64,000 nucleotides of DNA from assembly GCA_037043015.1 (NCBI GenBank), contig CM073323.1, positions 4,154,001 through 4,218,000 on the forward strand, read 5' to 3'. This document shows positions 32,815 to 45,441 of the stretch, in pieces. Source of the DNA: Bryum argenteum (lineage: Eukaryota; Streptophyta; Bryopsida; Bryales; Bryaceae). The first letter of the stretch is position 1. Every line of letters starts with the position of its first letter. The position numbers were made by a program, and so were the translations under genes. The notes beneath the pieces were generated by a model. The model searched no databases and was not told the origin of the DNA. It worked only from the letters and a program-made list of their open reading frames with translations.

Positions 32815-34715
32815 TGCGCTGAAAAGCGTAATCACGAGAAGCGCCGGAGGTTGTATTTGAAGGCTCTGGAAAACTCGGTGGTCAAAACCTTGAGTAGTTT
32901 GGACGGCACAGATGCACAGACGTACAACTGCTTATTTACATAGTAAATGTGAGGGAGAAGTGAAGTTGTACCACAGCCATTCAATCATGTGTACTTTTAC
33001 ATAGGTCCCGATCATACTTGCTGTGACGGTTTGCTTCTAACACCCTTTTACTCCCGCTTGATATGGGAAGTAGCGTCCCTGTTGTCAGGTGTAATGTTGG
33101 AAGCCTTTCTAGTATAGTCGGATATCGAAGCTCCGTCTTATCGATCTTCCAAGCTTCCCCAATGCTTATGCATTTTTAGGTTGAAAAGGGTTGAAGGTCA
33201 AGGTAGCTGTATAGTCCAAGTAGATTCCAGCATAGAAAATGATCTTATGTATTGACATCTTTGAATCATATATGGGGCCGTGTTTATCATTCAATGTGCA
33301 ATTTCTGATTGGTTTTTATGAAACTATTGAATTTATAAGCGTGACTCGAGTTATCCTATTCCCTGAGCAGCATGGGGAGTTTCGTGACTATCTTTTAATG
33401 GAGCTTGGAGCTTTCTGGTGGCAGGATCATGAACTGAGGGCTCCTAGTTGTATCATTGGGCATGATGAAGTTTCGTCAAATGACGAGCCACTGATGAGCT
33501 TCTAGACTCTTTTTAGGCATTGGCAATCGCAACATCATTGTACAAGTGTATTCACAATTTCTCCAATGTCCAGATCATACATGAATACAAGTTGTCATTT
33601 GAGATGCTAATTATTAGAAGTACATGAAGGTATTTTATGTACAGAAAACACAGATATTTGTAAAGTCATATTAATACCATAATGCATAATGTCCAAACGC
33701 ACTGTAAACTATAATGGTGCTAATGCTTGAAGGTAGGCACTACGTGTACCCTATTGAATTTTAGAATAGATGGCATTAGAGAAGATTCACTATAGAATCA
33801 AATCGTTTATGTTGACACTTTTTTTAAAACCGCCAAATTTGCATGGATCATTGGAGGTTGGTGAGAGAGCAACATGCAAGGGGAGACCCCTTGATGCCAA
33901 CTTCTCAGGCACTGCAGGATTGCATTTGTGCCCATTGCATTTGTATACCTTATCTTTACATGAGGTTGAAAGTTGAGTTGTGGAGACCATATGTGCAATA
34001 TCAATCCAACCACCAATACGAATGAATTGAAGGGTGGTACTAGAGCCATGCCATGTTCTTAGGCATGAAACTTCAGATTATGTATTCGGGAGTATAATTC
34101 TCTGTCGTTGACGATGTTGTAAATACAGAATCTTGAAGCGGATCAGTAAAACCAACTAATCTCTACCTGAAGACCTCAAAAGAAAAAATGTTCACCGGCA
34201 GCCAAATCTTAGGATGCGGCCCAAACATTGCAGAAAGGCGAACTTGCTCGGCTTGTGAATGACTCGAAGTACTGAGCATAAATCAGAAAGAGCATGGAGA
34301 CTAATCGAATCACAGAAAAGCAGTCGAAGAGCAAGCCGAAAAATAAACCGACTCAACATTAGCAAACCTGCCAGCTGACTAATACGTCTCAGATATCAGA
34401 GACTGATTCCGCAATATGCCTAAACATTAACACCCCAGGAATTAGGAGCCTACTCGACAGCAAGAGTAGTCCAAAAGCAGATCCCTCAACGCAAGTCTAA
34501 CTCAGTGATCACGGTCCTTGTTTCCCATCATTCGCACCCAGCTCGCCTTCCTATTGCACGAAATGATCTACTTAAGTCTCTCAAGCAGTCACATACCTAC
34601 ATCCGACCACTGCGTCGACTTCAGAAAGAAAAATCAACAACACACTCCGGATAATTCAAGAACCTCACATCTAGCTCCGAAGTACCTTCCACGTCGTCGT
34701 GCAGAAACTCAAGTA
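32815..34715. other. RanBPM 3' region and intergenic DNA
   Basis: Probable 3' UTR followed by unassigned sequence up to the inverted duplication. Frames of 60-90 codons here show no recognisable domain. Confidence 0.6.
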
Positions 34716-34847
34716 CTGTTTCAGCTCCCTGAATTGACTCAGCCTCAAGGTGTACGGTGGTGCATACAACGAACACCACATCAACCTTCTTGAACGCGAA
34801 CAAAATTCCCATCACACCTGATAGAATCGACTCCAACCTCACCAAAA

Positions 34848-34927
34848 CGACTGCCTTGAGCGATCCCACTGTAGACCGGGGAACAAAACGACTGCCTTCA
34901 GCGATCCCACTGTAGGCCGGGGAACAC
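34848..34927. repeat. 40-bp direct repeat (two units)
   Basis: The unit ACGACTGCCTTGAGCGATCC, continuing to GGGGAACA, occurs twice in tandem. The same pair is in the right arm near 44090-44175. It lies downstream of the dyskerin stop. Confidence 0.85.
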
Positions 34928-35305
34928 ATCGCAGGCACTGTCCAAGCCGGACAGATTGTCACTAGAAAGATGAGCGATACACACTTTCTGATCCTCTACT
35001 TGAGAGTAGAAAATGAAGTTCGCAACGTGATGATTTAAAACATGTCTCTCAAGAAGAACATGATGGAATGGGAGCCTCGCCACACAAGCTCGACACATCA
35101 CCAGCTGTACGTGATGTCCCTTCAACTCAAAATTTGCCTCATCGTCATTCTAACAGACTCATACTCCATGAATGAGGCACCAACCGTTTTGTTTCCTATT
35201 ACCAAAAAGATGGGTTGATGAGTGTTATAATTTAGTAAAAAAGAACCAAAAATTAAGAATTCTACACCCTACACCCTAACAGAGAAAAAAAGACCGCCCC
35301 CAGCT

Positions 35306-36993
35306 CTATTGCACAGCTTCCGACTTCTTCTTCTTCTTCTTCTCGCTCTTCTCTACACTCTTCTCTACAGCTACCTCCACCGCATCCTCCATCTGCACGT
35401 CAGACGATGACGACTTCTTCTTTTTCTTCTTCTTCTCCGTCAACGGAGTTGTGGCTTCCTCGCCATTCGGCTCTGCCGCCGACTCCTCCTCTGCCTTCTT
35501 CGCCTTCTTCTTCTTCGGGGCCGTGTCCGGCGTTTGTTGCACCGGACTCGACGCTTCCTTCGACCGCTTCTTCTCGCTCTTCGACCCGTTCTCCCCGTCC
35601 TCCTCCACCGCGCCTTTGCTCTTCTTCTCCTTCTTCGGTGTCACGGCGTCCGTCACGGCAGTCACCTGCTCCTTCGCCCCCTCGGCCCCTCCGTTGTCGG
35701 CAGCAGCCGCCTCGGGAGCCTTCTTGGGCGCAGAATCGAACACCGGCACTCTCAGCCACTCCGCCGGCGTCTTCTCGTTCGGCTTCCCGTGCTTGTCCAG
35801 CAGCCCGTCGTTGATCATCTTCTTCTTCGTCGTCGCGCGCGGCCCCAGCCCCCACTTCCGAGGGTACGTGTCCCTCTCCATCACCACCCGCTTCACCTTC
35901 GCCACCACGCCGTGGTCGCACGCGTCGCCATCACCGCCGTCGTCATCTGCGCCACGCCGATGGCTATGGCCTCTCCCTTCGTCGTCATCAGCACCACCTC
36001 CTCGCCCACCTCGATTCCCTGCTCGTACCTCAGCAGCCCCGGAATCATCAGCTTCGCCCCGTAGCATATCGCGTTCACCGCGCTGTCCTTCACCACGCAC
36101 CTCTTGTAGCTCGTCAGCAGCACCTCCAGCGGCATGATCACCCGCCTCAGATAGCTCTCGTCCTTGTGGTTGTCGTACACCCATTGCGCGTCCAGCACGT
36201 CGTGCATTGTCACCAGGTTGTCTTTCTCGCCCAGTATGCCCGATCTCACCCTCCGCAGCTCCTGCATGTGCCCGCCCACTCCCAAAAGCAGCCCCAAATG
36301 CACGCACAGCGTTCGGATGTACGTCCCCGCCTCGCACGACACCCAGAACACCACCAGGTGCCGCTCCGCGTCGTACTCCAACAGCTTGCTCTCGTAGATG
36401 GTCCGAATCCGCAGCTGCCGCTTCACGGCACTGATCAGCGGCGGCCTCTGGAACAGCGCGCCCGTCAGCGTCTCAATTGCCTGCGCCACCTTCGCCACCG
36501 ACTCCACGCCCGAGTGCAGCCGCGCCACGCACACGTACTCCTTTCCGGCGCCCTGCTGCGCCTTCACCAGCCGGGTGGCCCTGTCCACGCACACGATCAG
36601 ACTCCCCGTCACCTTGGGGTCCAGGGTCCCGCTGTGCCCCGTCTTGTCCACCCGCAGCATGCGTCGAATCCATGCAACCACCTCGTGCGACGACGGGTTC
36701 GCCGGCTTGTCAAGGTTGATCACGCCGTACCGCACGTAGTCGTGCAGCGGCCGCTTCAGCGGCGTGTGCCCTGTCGGTAGCGGCGTGTAGTGCCCCGTCC
36801 GCACGTTCAGCTTGTCGTAATTCTTCAGCAGAATTGGCCACTTCGACGTGTCCAGCGGCGGCGTCGTCGACTGCGGCTTGATGAGGTAGTCCGTGTCCGC
36901 CTGCTCGTTGGCTACCACCACCTGCTTCCCGTTCTCCTCATCTTCCTGCGCCGTCTTGTCTTTCCGTTTCTTCTTGCTCTCGGAGCCGGCCAT
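35306..36993 (-). pseudogene. CBF5: Dyskerin (CBF5/NAP57), left copy, frameshifted in the PUA domain
   Basis: Single-exon gene, ATG at 36993. DKCLD region about residues 47-105, TruB domain about 106-230 with catalytic motif GTLDPKVTG (Asp125), then PUA about 296-370. Compared with the right copy it has two extra bases (GCGACGCGTGCG versus GCGACGTGCG) near 35917-35928. The frame then ends after 366 codons, inside the PUA domain. The rest, including a correct Lys-rich nuclear tail ending [11 protein letters not shown], stays open in the next frame down to 35306. Dyskerin is the pseudouridine synthase of H/ACA snoRNPs in the nucleolus. Plant dyskerin genes are typically intronless, as here. The left copy is probably non-functional unless the 2-bp insertion is a sequencing error. 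Confidence 0.9.
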
Positions 36994-37239
36994 GATCGCT
37001 CAAACACTCCCAGTCCGAATCAGAATTCGCCCACAAACACTAGCTAATCAACTTCAAAAACAGCAATCAAAAACCTCTAGGCCAGGGGGTGGGACAGAGA
37101 ATGCAGCGATAGAGAGGTCCCCCCGAAAGAGAGGCATGAGTGACGAAAGGGAATGACAAAGGCCGGGGTGGGGATGGAAGCTCTCGGCGGATGTGCACAG
37201 GCGAGCCTTGCCATGGACGGGCCAAGCTCCGCAGGGGTT

Positions 37240-37312
37240 CCAATTAGGGTTTAGGCTACAGCACGGAAGAGCCTGGGGGGGGGATGATATTAGGGTTTAG
37301 GGTTTAGCAATA
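37240..37312 (-). promoter_or_regulatory. Telo-box cluster upstream of left dyskerin
   Basis: On the gene's strand there are several AAACCCTAA motifs (37240-37252 and a double one at 37289-37308), 250-320 bp upstream of the ATG. Telo-boxes are established promoter elements of plant ribosome-biogenesis and translation genes, which fits dyskerin. Confidence 0.7.
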
Positions 37313-37832
37313 AGGACTACGACGCCGCTTGATTTTCTACTGATGGAAACACCCCAGCGCCCGCCCCGTCATCTCGACCGTCCATCTCGAATCCCGGTCT
37401 ACTTCTCGCCCGGCCCCGAGCAATTACAGTAAAAGGAAAGGACTGCTCTGTCGTATTGACCTCAAATCTACGTTTTAGAGAAGATATCTGCCCTCAATTC
37501 TCTCCTCTGCCACTCGGATTCCTTTGATGCCTTCACATTCTGCTCATTGAATCATACAAATGATTATGACTATTTTTTATAAGTCCGTCATCAAAATGTT
37601 CTAAGATCAACTAGAGGTAGACAAGGGTATTCTATGTTCACAAAACTCTCATCACTGTAATGTTAACTCTAAGCAATCTAATGCTACGAGATTTAATTCG
37701 CGCACGTGAAGCAAATGAAGGCGTTTGACGGCAAATATTTGCCCCTTGCTTCAAGGGTTTGCTTGAACAAAGGCAGGCAAAGGAGTCTAACCTCCTTGCG
37801 CGATTGCCCTATGTCTACCTCCTCTCGCGCAA

Positions 37833-40800
37833 CTTGTAGAGCTTCACTTGTGTTTGACGCAACTTACAAGTGATCTAAGTAGGGTTGAGTTTTTTTGAGG
37901 TACATCTTAAAGATTGGTATCGAAATTGAACCGTGACTATATAGTTTGATTCTCCAATGAAACCCATGAAGTTAAAGTGCCAAAGGCATTATGAAATGAC
38001 ATTAAGTTAAAGTTTAGAAGAACAGTACCTTATTTTATTTTAGTTTTTAAGTTTTTGATAGAGATTATAGTTGATGTATGATTGAAGTGTCTATTAAGTT
38101 AGATATGAGACATATGAGGAGGCAATTTGCTTGGCATGACGGTCATGGCGGGCGTCCACCAAGCAATCACATGGGCGCATGTGGCAAGGTAATGGGGGTA
38201 GAATATCAACGGATATGTTTAATGGATGAGGGAGTTTGATTGCTCAAGGAAGCTTCTTGGAAGCTCCTACCCCTCTATTTTTTTATCCCGTTGCATATGG
38301 ACAAAAAGTTTGTGCACAAGCCAAGTTGAACCCTTCTTTGTTAATTGCAGTTTTATATTTTTTCCTTCTCTACATATTTTATTGTTTAGTTTTTCTTTAC
38401 TTGGTGCCCTACTCAAGCTTCCTTGAGCCGCTTACTAGTGTTTTTGTGTTATTGTTATAGCTCATAAAGTGATATAAATGTGTGTTATTTAGAGTTTAGA
38501 GTTGAAACTTCTTACTTATTTTCATTATTGCAATTTGTTATGAAACAGGATGGAGCCTTCTTCTAAAACTAAAATTGTGATAATTTAGATGTATATCTAT
38601 ATACTTATGATCTACTCTAGAAGTACCTTTTCCATAATACATCATGTATTGAAAGTTTGTAGTTATTCCTCTTTGTCTATCTATCTTCTTTTTCTGTTAG
38701 TCTGGCTCAATCAGAGAAAAAAGTTAGAAGTCATTACATTTTTTTGGGTTGAGCCAAGGCAATCTACATATTGGAATTATGTAAAGAAAGTTGTTTGGAC
38801 ATCAGGTGAGAATATGCACCATCAATAATTGAAGGAGTTTTTTTTGAAGTACCCCGCTTTGAACAACTTGTAAAATAGTTTACCTCTTTCCGGAGAAGCA
38901 AATGTGTACACAAAGTTAGGCCACAATTAGAGATCAGGATTGTCATCATTATTGATTAGCCATGGATCTAGTCCATTGCATATGGTAATTCTACTTATCT
39001 TATTAAAACCTACCTTATAAAAAACTCACCTTTTAATCACGCAGGCAAGAGGATATTTGATGGTTGAGTGAATTTTGGAAGATTCATCATTCGAATCGCT
39101 TTTGGAAGTATGAAAAATAAGTAAAGAATCTTAATGCATTTTAAATCCAGATTTGGTAGTATTGCAAAAATTATAGGGGCTTGCTGTTGGTTGTCAATCA
39201 TTGTGTATTTGATTATATATGTAACTTTATCATGGACCGGTTTTAGTACTTTTGTACTTTATTATTCGTTGTATTAAATGAATTTTGTTTATCATTTCTT
39301 GAATGTCCTTGATTGAAAACAATCTGTATACTTTTATGATGGTTTTATTTCTAAATGTCTAAGGGGTCCTAAACCTTAATAAACTACTAGTATTTGAAAT
39401 ATGACAAATCAAATTTAAAATAAGAAATTTACATTTCATCCATTTAATATACTAACTATATTCATGTCAATAAGTCTTGGAGTCTTAAAGCCTTACATAT
39501 GTGTGCACACTTCAATTTATTTGTATTAGAAAAATCATATATATATATTGCACTTTGAACTCTAGATGCTTTCATTAAATGTATTGTTGTAAAAAATCTC
39601 AATTATGGAGTTGTTGACCACTATCTTCATTTAATTCTTGTTTTAAAAAAAGAAAAAAGAAAGCAACTAGCTAATATGATAGCCTTGCATTGATAGAATA
39701 TCCCTAAAGTTTTAATTAAGGAAATTAGTAAAAAGCTTGTCTTCTTTTTCCAAAGTCCATGCGGGGTCTATAAAAAATTTTAGATTATTTTGACTTTAGT
39801 TCTTATAAATATTAAATTAAAATTGGAATTAATCTCTACAAATAAATTTTGAATTCAATGGCATATAAATAAAATTATATTCCAAACCATACTTACTCTA
39901 TTTTATAAATTTTTCAACAACAAGTTATAAATCGCTTGGAGTTTACAATGATACACCAAGTTCCAAAACTAGAGAACGAAAACTATGTGCACTAAAATGT
40001 AACTTATAGATTTATACTACTTTGGAGTGGTTTGCAAAATAATATTTTCCACACATATGAACACTAAAGTTTCACACAACATAAGCAAACAATTTATTGA
40101 TGAAGCAAATACATTATAAAACCAATCCAATAAAAAGGTAATAATTACATCCTTAGAAGTGAGCAGTAATTCCAAACCTCTCTAATTTCAAATCCAGGAA
40201 ACTAAACCAAAATCAAGAATTAAAAGAACTCTTGTTCTTCAAAATATCAGCACACAGGACAATTATCCATATATTCCCTTCATAGCCAATTTGTAGCCCT
40301 CATTCTCATTCTCAATCAACTTCTTTATCAATTTCAATTTCATCTTCTACAACTTACTCAAGCGAAAGTGTTGCTATTAAAATAAAGAGGGAGTGGCTAC
40401 GACATCATTATCTTCCAAAAGTTTGCGCTATTTCTTGTTAGTGGAGTTAAAGAATTCACATCTTCATCACTCAAAACATTTAAATCTTTCTCCTTGTACA
40501 AGAATGGAAGTCCTCCATCAATGCTATTTAGAATGCAAATAATTTTAATGGTTCCGGATTACATACGGTCAAATAGAACAAACCACAAGGATTACGTAGA
40601 GGGTGCCGCTTTGGTGCCGCTTTGGTCTTCGGTTCCTTCAACCAAACTCTCCTCATGGTAAAAGAGCCACATCTTCCTCCACTTCTCTCTAGTTTGTTTG
40701 CTAGTACATAGAATCTCCCTTGGAAACTATGCATTCAAACCTTTGACGAAGTGCTTCCAACTCCCAATCTTTAATTACTTCCTATCATACCCCCAATACT

Positions 40801-41189
40801 TATTCTCAACAAATTTGAACAAAAATTGAAGAAGTCCTTTGCTCCACTCACTCTTATAGCTTCTTGTTGTTACCATGTTTTATGTCCTCTCATGCTCTCC
40901 TAAGAATATTGTCCATCATCAAGGAAGGCCAATAGGCGGCTTCTCAATTCATCTATTGTACAAAAAAACTAACAAAAACACACCAAAGCTGAGTATAACG
41001 AAACGAACCCTAATCACAAACGTAAGCCCGCTAGCAGTCTACTAAAACTCTCGATACTCCCTAGAGTCCCTCTACTTCATGTTCACTTACTCCTGCAAAG
41101 CCTTGCGAGATGGACTGAACTCACATTAGTGAGCAAAGATGACAATCTCCGCGTGAAGTTTTTTACTAGTGCAAACTCATACGTGACAC
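37833..41189. other. Spacer between the inverted arms
   Basis: 3.36 kb of AT-rich DNA with no convincing gene. A minus-strand stretch at 40400-40900 reads, with several stops, like a decayed Trp-rich Myb/SANT-type segment (KWRKMW and similar), possibly from a transposon. Nothing else supported. Confidence 0.6.
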
Positions 41190-41712
41190 TTGCGCGAGAG
41201 GAGGTAGACATAGGGCAATCGCGCAAGGAGGTTAGACTCCTTTGCCTGCCTTTGTTCAAGCAAACCCTTGAAGCAAGGGGCAAATATTTGCCGTCAAACG
41301 CCTTCATTTGCTTCACGTGCGCGAATTAAATCTCGTAGCATTAGATTGCTTAGAGTTAACATTACAGTGATGAGAGTTTTGTGAACATAGAATACCCTTG
41401 TCTACCTCTAGTTGATCTTAGAACATTTTGATGACGGACTTATAAAAAATAGTCATAATCATTTGTATGATTCAATGAGCAGAATGTGAAGGCATCAAAG
41501 GAATCCGAGTGGCAGAGGAGAGAATTGAGGGCAGATATCTTCTCTAAAACGTAGATTTGAGGTCAATACGACAGAGCAGTCCTTTCCTTTTACTGTAATT
41601 GCTCGGGGCCGGGCGAGAAGTAGACCGGGATTCGAGATGGACGGTCGAGATGACGGGGCGGGCGCTGGGGTGTTTCCATCAGTAGAAAATCAAGCGGCGT
41701 CGTAGTCCTTAT

Positions 41713-41785
41713 TGCTAAACCCTAAACCCTAATATCATCCCCCCCCCAGGCTCTTCCGTGCTGTAGCCTAAACCCTAATTGGAAC
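41713..41785 (+). promoter_or_regulatory. Telo-box cluster upstream of right dyskerin
   Basis: CTAAACCCTAAACCCTAA at about 41715-41732 and TAAACCCTAATTGG at about 41769, 250-315 bp upstream of the ATG at 42028. Mirror copy of the left cluster. Confidence 0.7.
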
Positions 41786-42027
41786 CCCTGCGGAGCTTGG
41801 CCCGTCCATGGCAAGGCTCGCCTGTGCACATCCGCCGAGAGCTTCCATCCCCACCCCGGCCTTTGTCATTCCCTTTCGTCACTCATGCCTCTCTTTCGGG
41901 GGACCTCTCTATCGCTGCATTCTCTGTCCCACCCCCTGGCCTAGAGGTTTTTGATTGCTGTTTTTGAAGTTGATTAGCTAGTGTTTGTGGGCGAATTCTG
42001 ATTCGGACTGGGAGTGTTTGAGCGATC

Positions 42028-43620
42028 ATGGCCGGCTCCGAGAGCAAGAAGAAACGGAAAGACAAGACGGCGCAGGAAGATGAGGAGAACGGGAAGCAGG
42101 TGGTGGTAGCCAACGAGCAGGCGGACACGGACTACCTCATCAAGCCGCAGTCGACGACGCCGCCGCTGGACACGTCGAAGTGGCCAATTCTGCTGAAGAA
42201 TTACGACAAGCTGAACGTGCGGACGGGGCACTACACGCCGCTACCGACAGGGCACACGCCGCTGAAGCGGCCGCTGCACGACTACGTGCGGTACGGCGTG
42301 ATCAACCTTGACAAGCCGGCGAACCCGTCGTCGCACGAGGTGGTTGCATGGATTCGACGCATGCTGCGGGTGGACAAGACGGGGCACAGCGGGACCCTGG
42401 ACCCCAAGGTGACGGGGAGTCTGATCGTGTGCGTGGACAGGGCCACCCGGCTGGTGAAGGCGCAGCAGGGCGCCGGAAAGGAGTACGTGTGCGTGGCGCG
42501 GCTGCACTCGGGCGTGGAGTCGGTGGCGAAGGTGGCGCAGGCAATTGAGACGCTGACGGGCGCGCTGTTCCAGAGGCCGCCGCTGATCAGTGCCGTGAAG
42601 CGGCAGCTGCGGATTCGGACCATCTACGAGAGCAAGCTGTTGGAGTACGACGCGGAGCGGCACCTGGTGGTGTTCTGGGTGTCGTGCGAGGCGGGGACGT
42701 ACATCCGAACGCTGTGCGTGCATTTGGGGCTGCTTTTGGGAGTGGGCGGGCACATGCAGGAGCTGCGGAGGGTGAGATCGGGCATACTGGGCGAGAAAGA
42801 CAACCTGGTGACAATGCACGACGTGCTGGACGCGCAATGGGTGTACGACAACCACAAGGACGAGAGCTATCTGAGGCGGGTGATCATGCCGCTGGAGGTG
42901 CTGCTGACGAGCTACAAGAGGTGCGTGGTGAAGGACAGCGCGGTGAACGCGATATGCTACGGGGCGAAGCTGATGATTCCGGGGCTGCTGAGGTACGAGC
43001 AGGGAATCGAGGTGGGCGAGGAGGTGGTGCTGATGACGACGAAGGGAGAGGCCATAGCCATCGGCGTGGCGCAGATGACGACGGCGGTGATGGCGACGTG
43101 CGACCACGGCGTGGTGGCGAAGGTGAAGCGGGTGGTGATGGAGAGGGACACGTACCCTCGGAAGTGGGGGCTGGGGCCGCGCGCGACGACGAAGAAGAAG
43201 ATGATCAACGACGGGCTGCTGGACAAGCACGGGAAGCCGAACGAGAAGACGCCGGCGGAGTGGCTGAGAGTGCCGGTGTTCGATTCTGCGCCCAAGAAGG
43301 CTCCCGAGGCGGCTGCTGCCGACAACGGAGGGGCCGAGGGGGCGAAGGAGCAGGTGACTGCCGTGACGGACGCCGTGACACCGAAGAAGGAGAAGAAGAG
43401 CAAAGGCGCGGTGGAGGAGGACGGGGAGAACGGGTCGAAGAGCGAGAAGAAGCGGTCGAAGGAAGCGTCGAGTCCGGTGCAACAAACGCCGGACACGGCC
43501 CCGAAGAAGAAGAAGGCGAAGAAGGCAGAGGAGGAGTCGGCGGCAGAGCCGAATGGCGAGGAAAGCCACAACTCCGTTGACGGAGAAGAAGAAGAAAAAG
43601 AAGAAGTCGTCATCGTCTGA
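42028..43620 (+). CDS. CBF5: Dyskerin (CBF5/NAP57), right copy, H/ACA pseudouridine synthase with altered C-terminus
   Basis: Intronless 530-codon frame from the ATG at 42028. Order: basic N-terminus (KKKRKDK); DKCLD about 47-105; TruB-type catalytic domain with [14 protein letters not shown] (Asp125) and [31 protein letters not shown] about 296-370 ([32 protein letters not shown], then [14 protein letters not shown]); and a Lys/Glu-rich tail. All catalytic and RNA-binding parts are intact, unlike the left copy. One extra A near 43561-43564 shifts the last roughly 25 residues to [18 protein letters not shown] instead of the Lys-rich end preserved at the left copy. The tail is a low-complexity nucleolar-localisation region, so the protein may still work. 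GC is very high in the frame, which creates long false antisense frames. Confidence 0.93.
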   Translation: MAGSESKKKRKDKTAQEDEENGKQVVVANEQADTDYLIKPQSTTPPLDTSKWPILLKNYDKLNVRTGHYTPLPTGHTPLKRPLHDYVRYGVINLDKPANPSSHEVVAWIRRMLRVDKTGHSGTLDPKVTGSLIVCVDRATRLVKAQQGAGKEYVCVARLHSGVESVAKVAQAIETLTGALFQRPPLISAVKRQLRIRTIYESKLLEYDAERHLVVFWVSCEAGTYIRTLCVHLGLLLGVGGHMQELRRVRSGILGEKDNLVTMHDVLDAQWVYDNHKDESYLRRVIMPLEVLLTSYKRCVVKDSAVNAICYGAKLMIPGLLRYEQGIEVGEEVVLMTTKGEAIAIGVAQMTTAVMATCDHGVVAKVKRVVMERDTYPRKWGLGPRATTKKKMINDGLLDKHGKPNEKTPAEWLRVPVFDSAPKKAPEAAAADNGGAEGAKEQVTAVTDAVTPKKEKKSKGAVEEDGENGSKSEKKRSKEASSPVQQTPDTAPKKKKAKKAEEESAAEPNGEESHNSVDGEEEEKEEVVIV

Positions 43621-44304
43621 CGTGCAGATGGAGGATGCGGTGGAGGTAGCTGTAGAGAAGAGTGTAGAGAAGAGCGAGAAGAAGAAGAAGAAGAAGTCGG
43701 AAGCTGTGCAATAGAGCTGGGGGCGGTCTTTTTTTCTCTGTTAGGGTGTAGGGTGTAGAATTCTTAATTTTTGGTTCTTTTTTACTAAATTATAACACTC
43801 ATCAACCCATCTTTTTGGTAATAGGAAACAAAACGGTTGGTGCCTCATTCATGGAGTATGAGTCTGTTAGAATGACGATGAGGCAAATTTTGAGTTGAAG
43901 GGACATCACGTACAGCTGGTGATGTGTCGAGCTTGTGTGGCGAGGCTCCCATTCCATCATGTTCTTCTTGAGAGACATGTTTTAAATCATCACGTTGCGA
44001 ACTTCATTTTCTACTCTCAAGTAGAGGATCAGAAAGTGTGTATCGCTCATCTTTCTAGTGACAATCTGTCCGGCTTGGACAGTGCCTGCGATGTGTTCCC
44101 CGGCCTACAGTGGGATCGCTGAAGGCAGTCGTTTTGTTCCCCGGTCTACAGTGGGATCGCTCAAGGCAGTCGTTTTGGTGAGGTTGGAGTCGATTCTATC
44201 AGGTGTGATGGGAATTTTGTTCGCGTTCAAGAAGGTTGATGTGGTGTTCGTTGTATGCATCACCGTACACCTTGAGGCTGAGTCAATTCAGGGAGCTGAA
44301 ACAG

Positions 44305-45006
44305 GAGGTTGGTTGGCAGTAGAGTCGTAAGTTGAAATGGTTTCAGACCGTGAAGCCTGTTTCGATTTAGCTGTCTGTAAGCTCCGTCGTAGTGTCTCCG
44401 ATTTTCATGTGCAAGGTCTTGTTGAAGAACATTGACTAGCAGGGGTTAGAGAGGCGATCCTGCCGTGCTGATGTGCACGTCATTGATCGCGAGGGTGGTG
44501 TTAATGAGGAGCATTGTCCGGGTGGACCATGATTCACCCCGGTCGGGGTGGCAGTCAGTATTATGTCGTAGAAGTACTGCTGATGGTCAATGGGGTCCCG
44601 AACTCGGGTATGATTGTCATAAACTTACTTTCGGGCACTCTGCCTTCATACGATCTCCATTCTTTCGAATGATCGGTAGGTGTCAGTTTCAATGGCAAGT
44701 CTATGTGTGGTCTAGTTTGAGCACGACTTCTATTCAGGTGAGGCTAGATTCTTCACACTATTTGGTGGTTTCCAAGTGGGTCCTTCCTTGTTCGGGCTGG
44801 CTCTTTACACTGTAGGGTACTTTCTATTAGTCTAGCGAATGGCGTAGTACCATTATATTAATTAGGCAGTTACGAAGGGTTTATTGAAGAGGTGTGCATT
44901 CAAGTCGTATACTTTGAGAATATAGTGCCTTGAGTGCGGATTAAGACGAATTTTCAGTACAGAGCATCTTTATTTCCCAGCAAATAATCATTTATAGTGT
45001 ATACTT
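44305..45006. other. Intergenic
   Basis: No gene seen; the 116-codon plus frame at 44465-44815 has no recognisable domain. Confidence 0.55.
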
Positions 45007-45080
45007 CGATCACGACGGGATTTGAACCCACAATCTCCTATTCCGAAGGTGAGCGCCTCATCCACTAGACCACTTAAGTG
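45007..45080 (-). pseudogene. tRNA-Arg(UCG)-like relic
   Basis: On the minus strand, A-box TGGTCTAGTGG and B-box GGTTCAAATCC are well kept, and the anticodon loop reads CTTCGGA (UCG, Arg). The T-arm GTGGGTTCAAATCCC is acceptable. The acceptor stem (ACTTAAG versus CGTGATC) and the anticodon stem (CTCAC/ATAGG) pair poorly, so it is unlikely to be a working tRNA. It may be a pseudogene or a SINE head. Confidence 0.7.
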
Positions 45081-45441
45081 AGAACAGTCGTCAGAACTCA
45101 GCGCCCTCTTCCTTCCATTACACGTCACAGAGCCTCGCCAGTAAGAATTGCCGTCACTGGATCTATCATTTAGTACCCTCTCTTCACGGATCTAGAGCTT
45201 GACATGTGGAACGTGACGTTCAAGACCATGTGTACCGAGAGAGCATGGAGTACCACAATCGAACACTATCCTGATTCCTGAATGAATTCCAGTCCCAGTT
45301 ATGTCAAAATTAGGTGACAGTTGGTTGGGGTCTTTGAGGTGCCTCTGCCTGACGTACACTTGCAGCACACGTTGGAATGTGGCACTGGAGAGTGTTATTC
45401 AAAGGCATCCTTAACATTTCACTGTTTGGAATCTGCAGTCA
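45081..45441. other. Promoter-side region of the SDR gene
   Basis: 361 bp with no feature I can name. Confidence 0.5.

Larger units (their letters stand above)
34716..37832. repeat. Left arm of 3.1-kb inverted duplication
   Basis: Near-identical inverse copy of 41190-44304. The outer end breaks at CTGTTTCAGCTCCCTG, the inner end at CCTCTCGCGCAA. It carries the complete dyskerin gene, its promoter and 3' region. Seen differences are few and include two single-site indels in the coding region (near 35455 and 35922). Confidence 0.95.
41190..44304. repeat. Right arm of 3.1-kb inverted duplication
   Basis: Inverse copy of 34716-37832. Starts TTGCGCGAGAGG and ends GGGAGCTGAAACAG, after which the flanks differ. 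Confidence 0.95.

Noticed and set aside
35451-36137. Long plus-strand frames in the left dyskerin arm
   Set aside because: Antisense shadows of the GC-rich dyskerin frame.
37240-37312. AAACCCTAA repeats as interstitial telomere DNA
   Set aside because: Only one to two units at promoter distance, mirrored upstream of both dyskerin genes; telo-box elements fit better.
40528-40734. Possible Myb/SANT-like transposon remnant on the minus strand
   Set aside because: A few Trp-rich words only, with many stops; noted in the spacer entry but not called as a gene.
42241-43569. 442-codon antisense open frame across right dyskerin
   Set aside because: Shadow of a GC-rich coding frame: Leu/Arg/His-rich, no domain, and the mirror frame in the left arm breaks at the indel.
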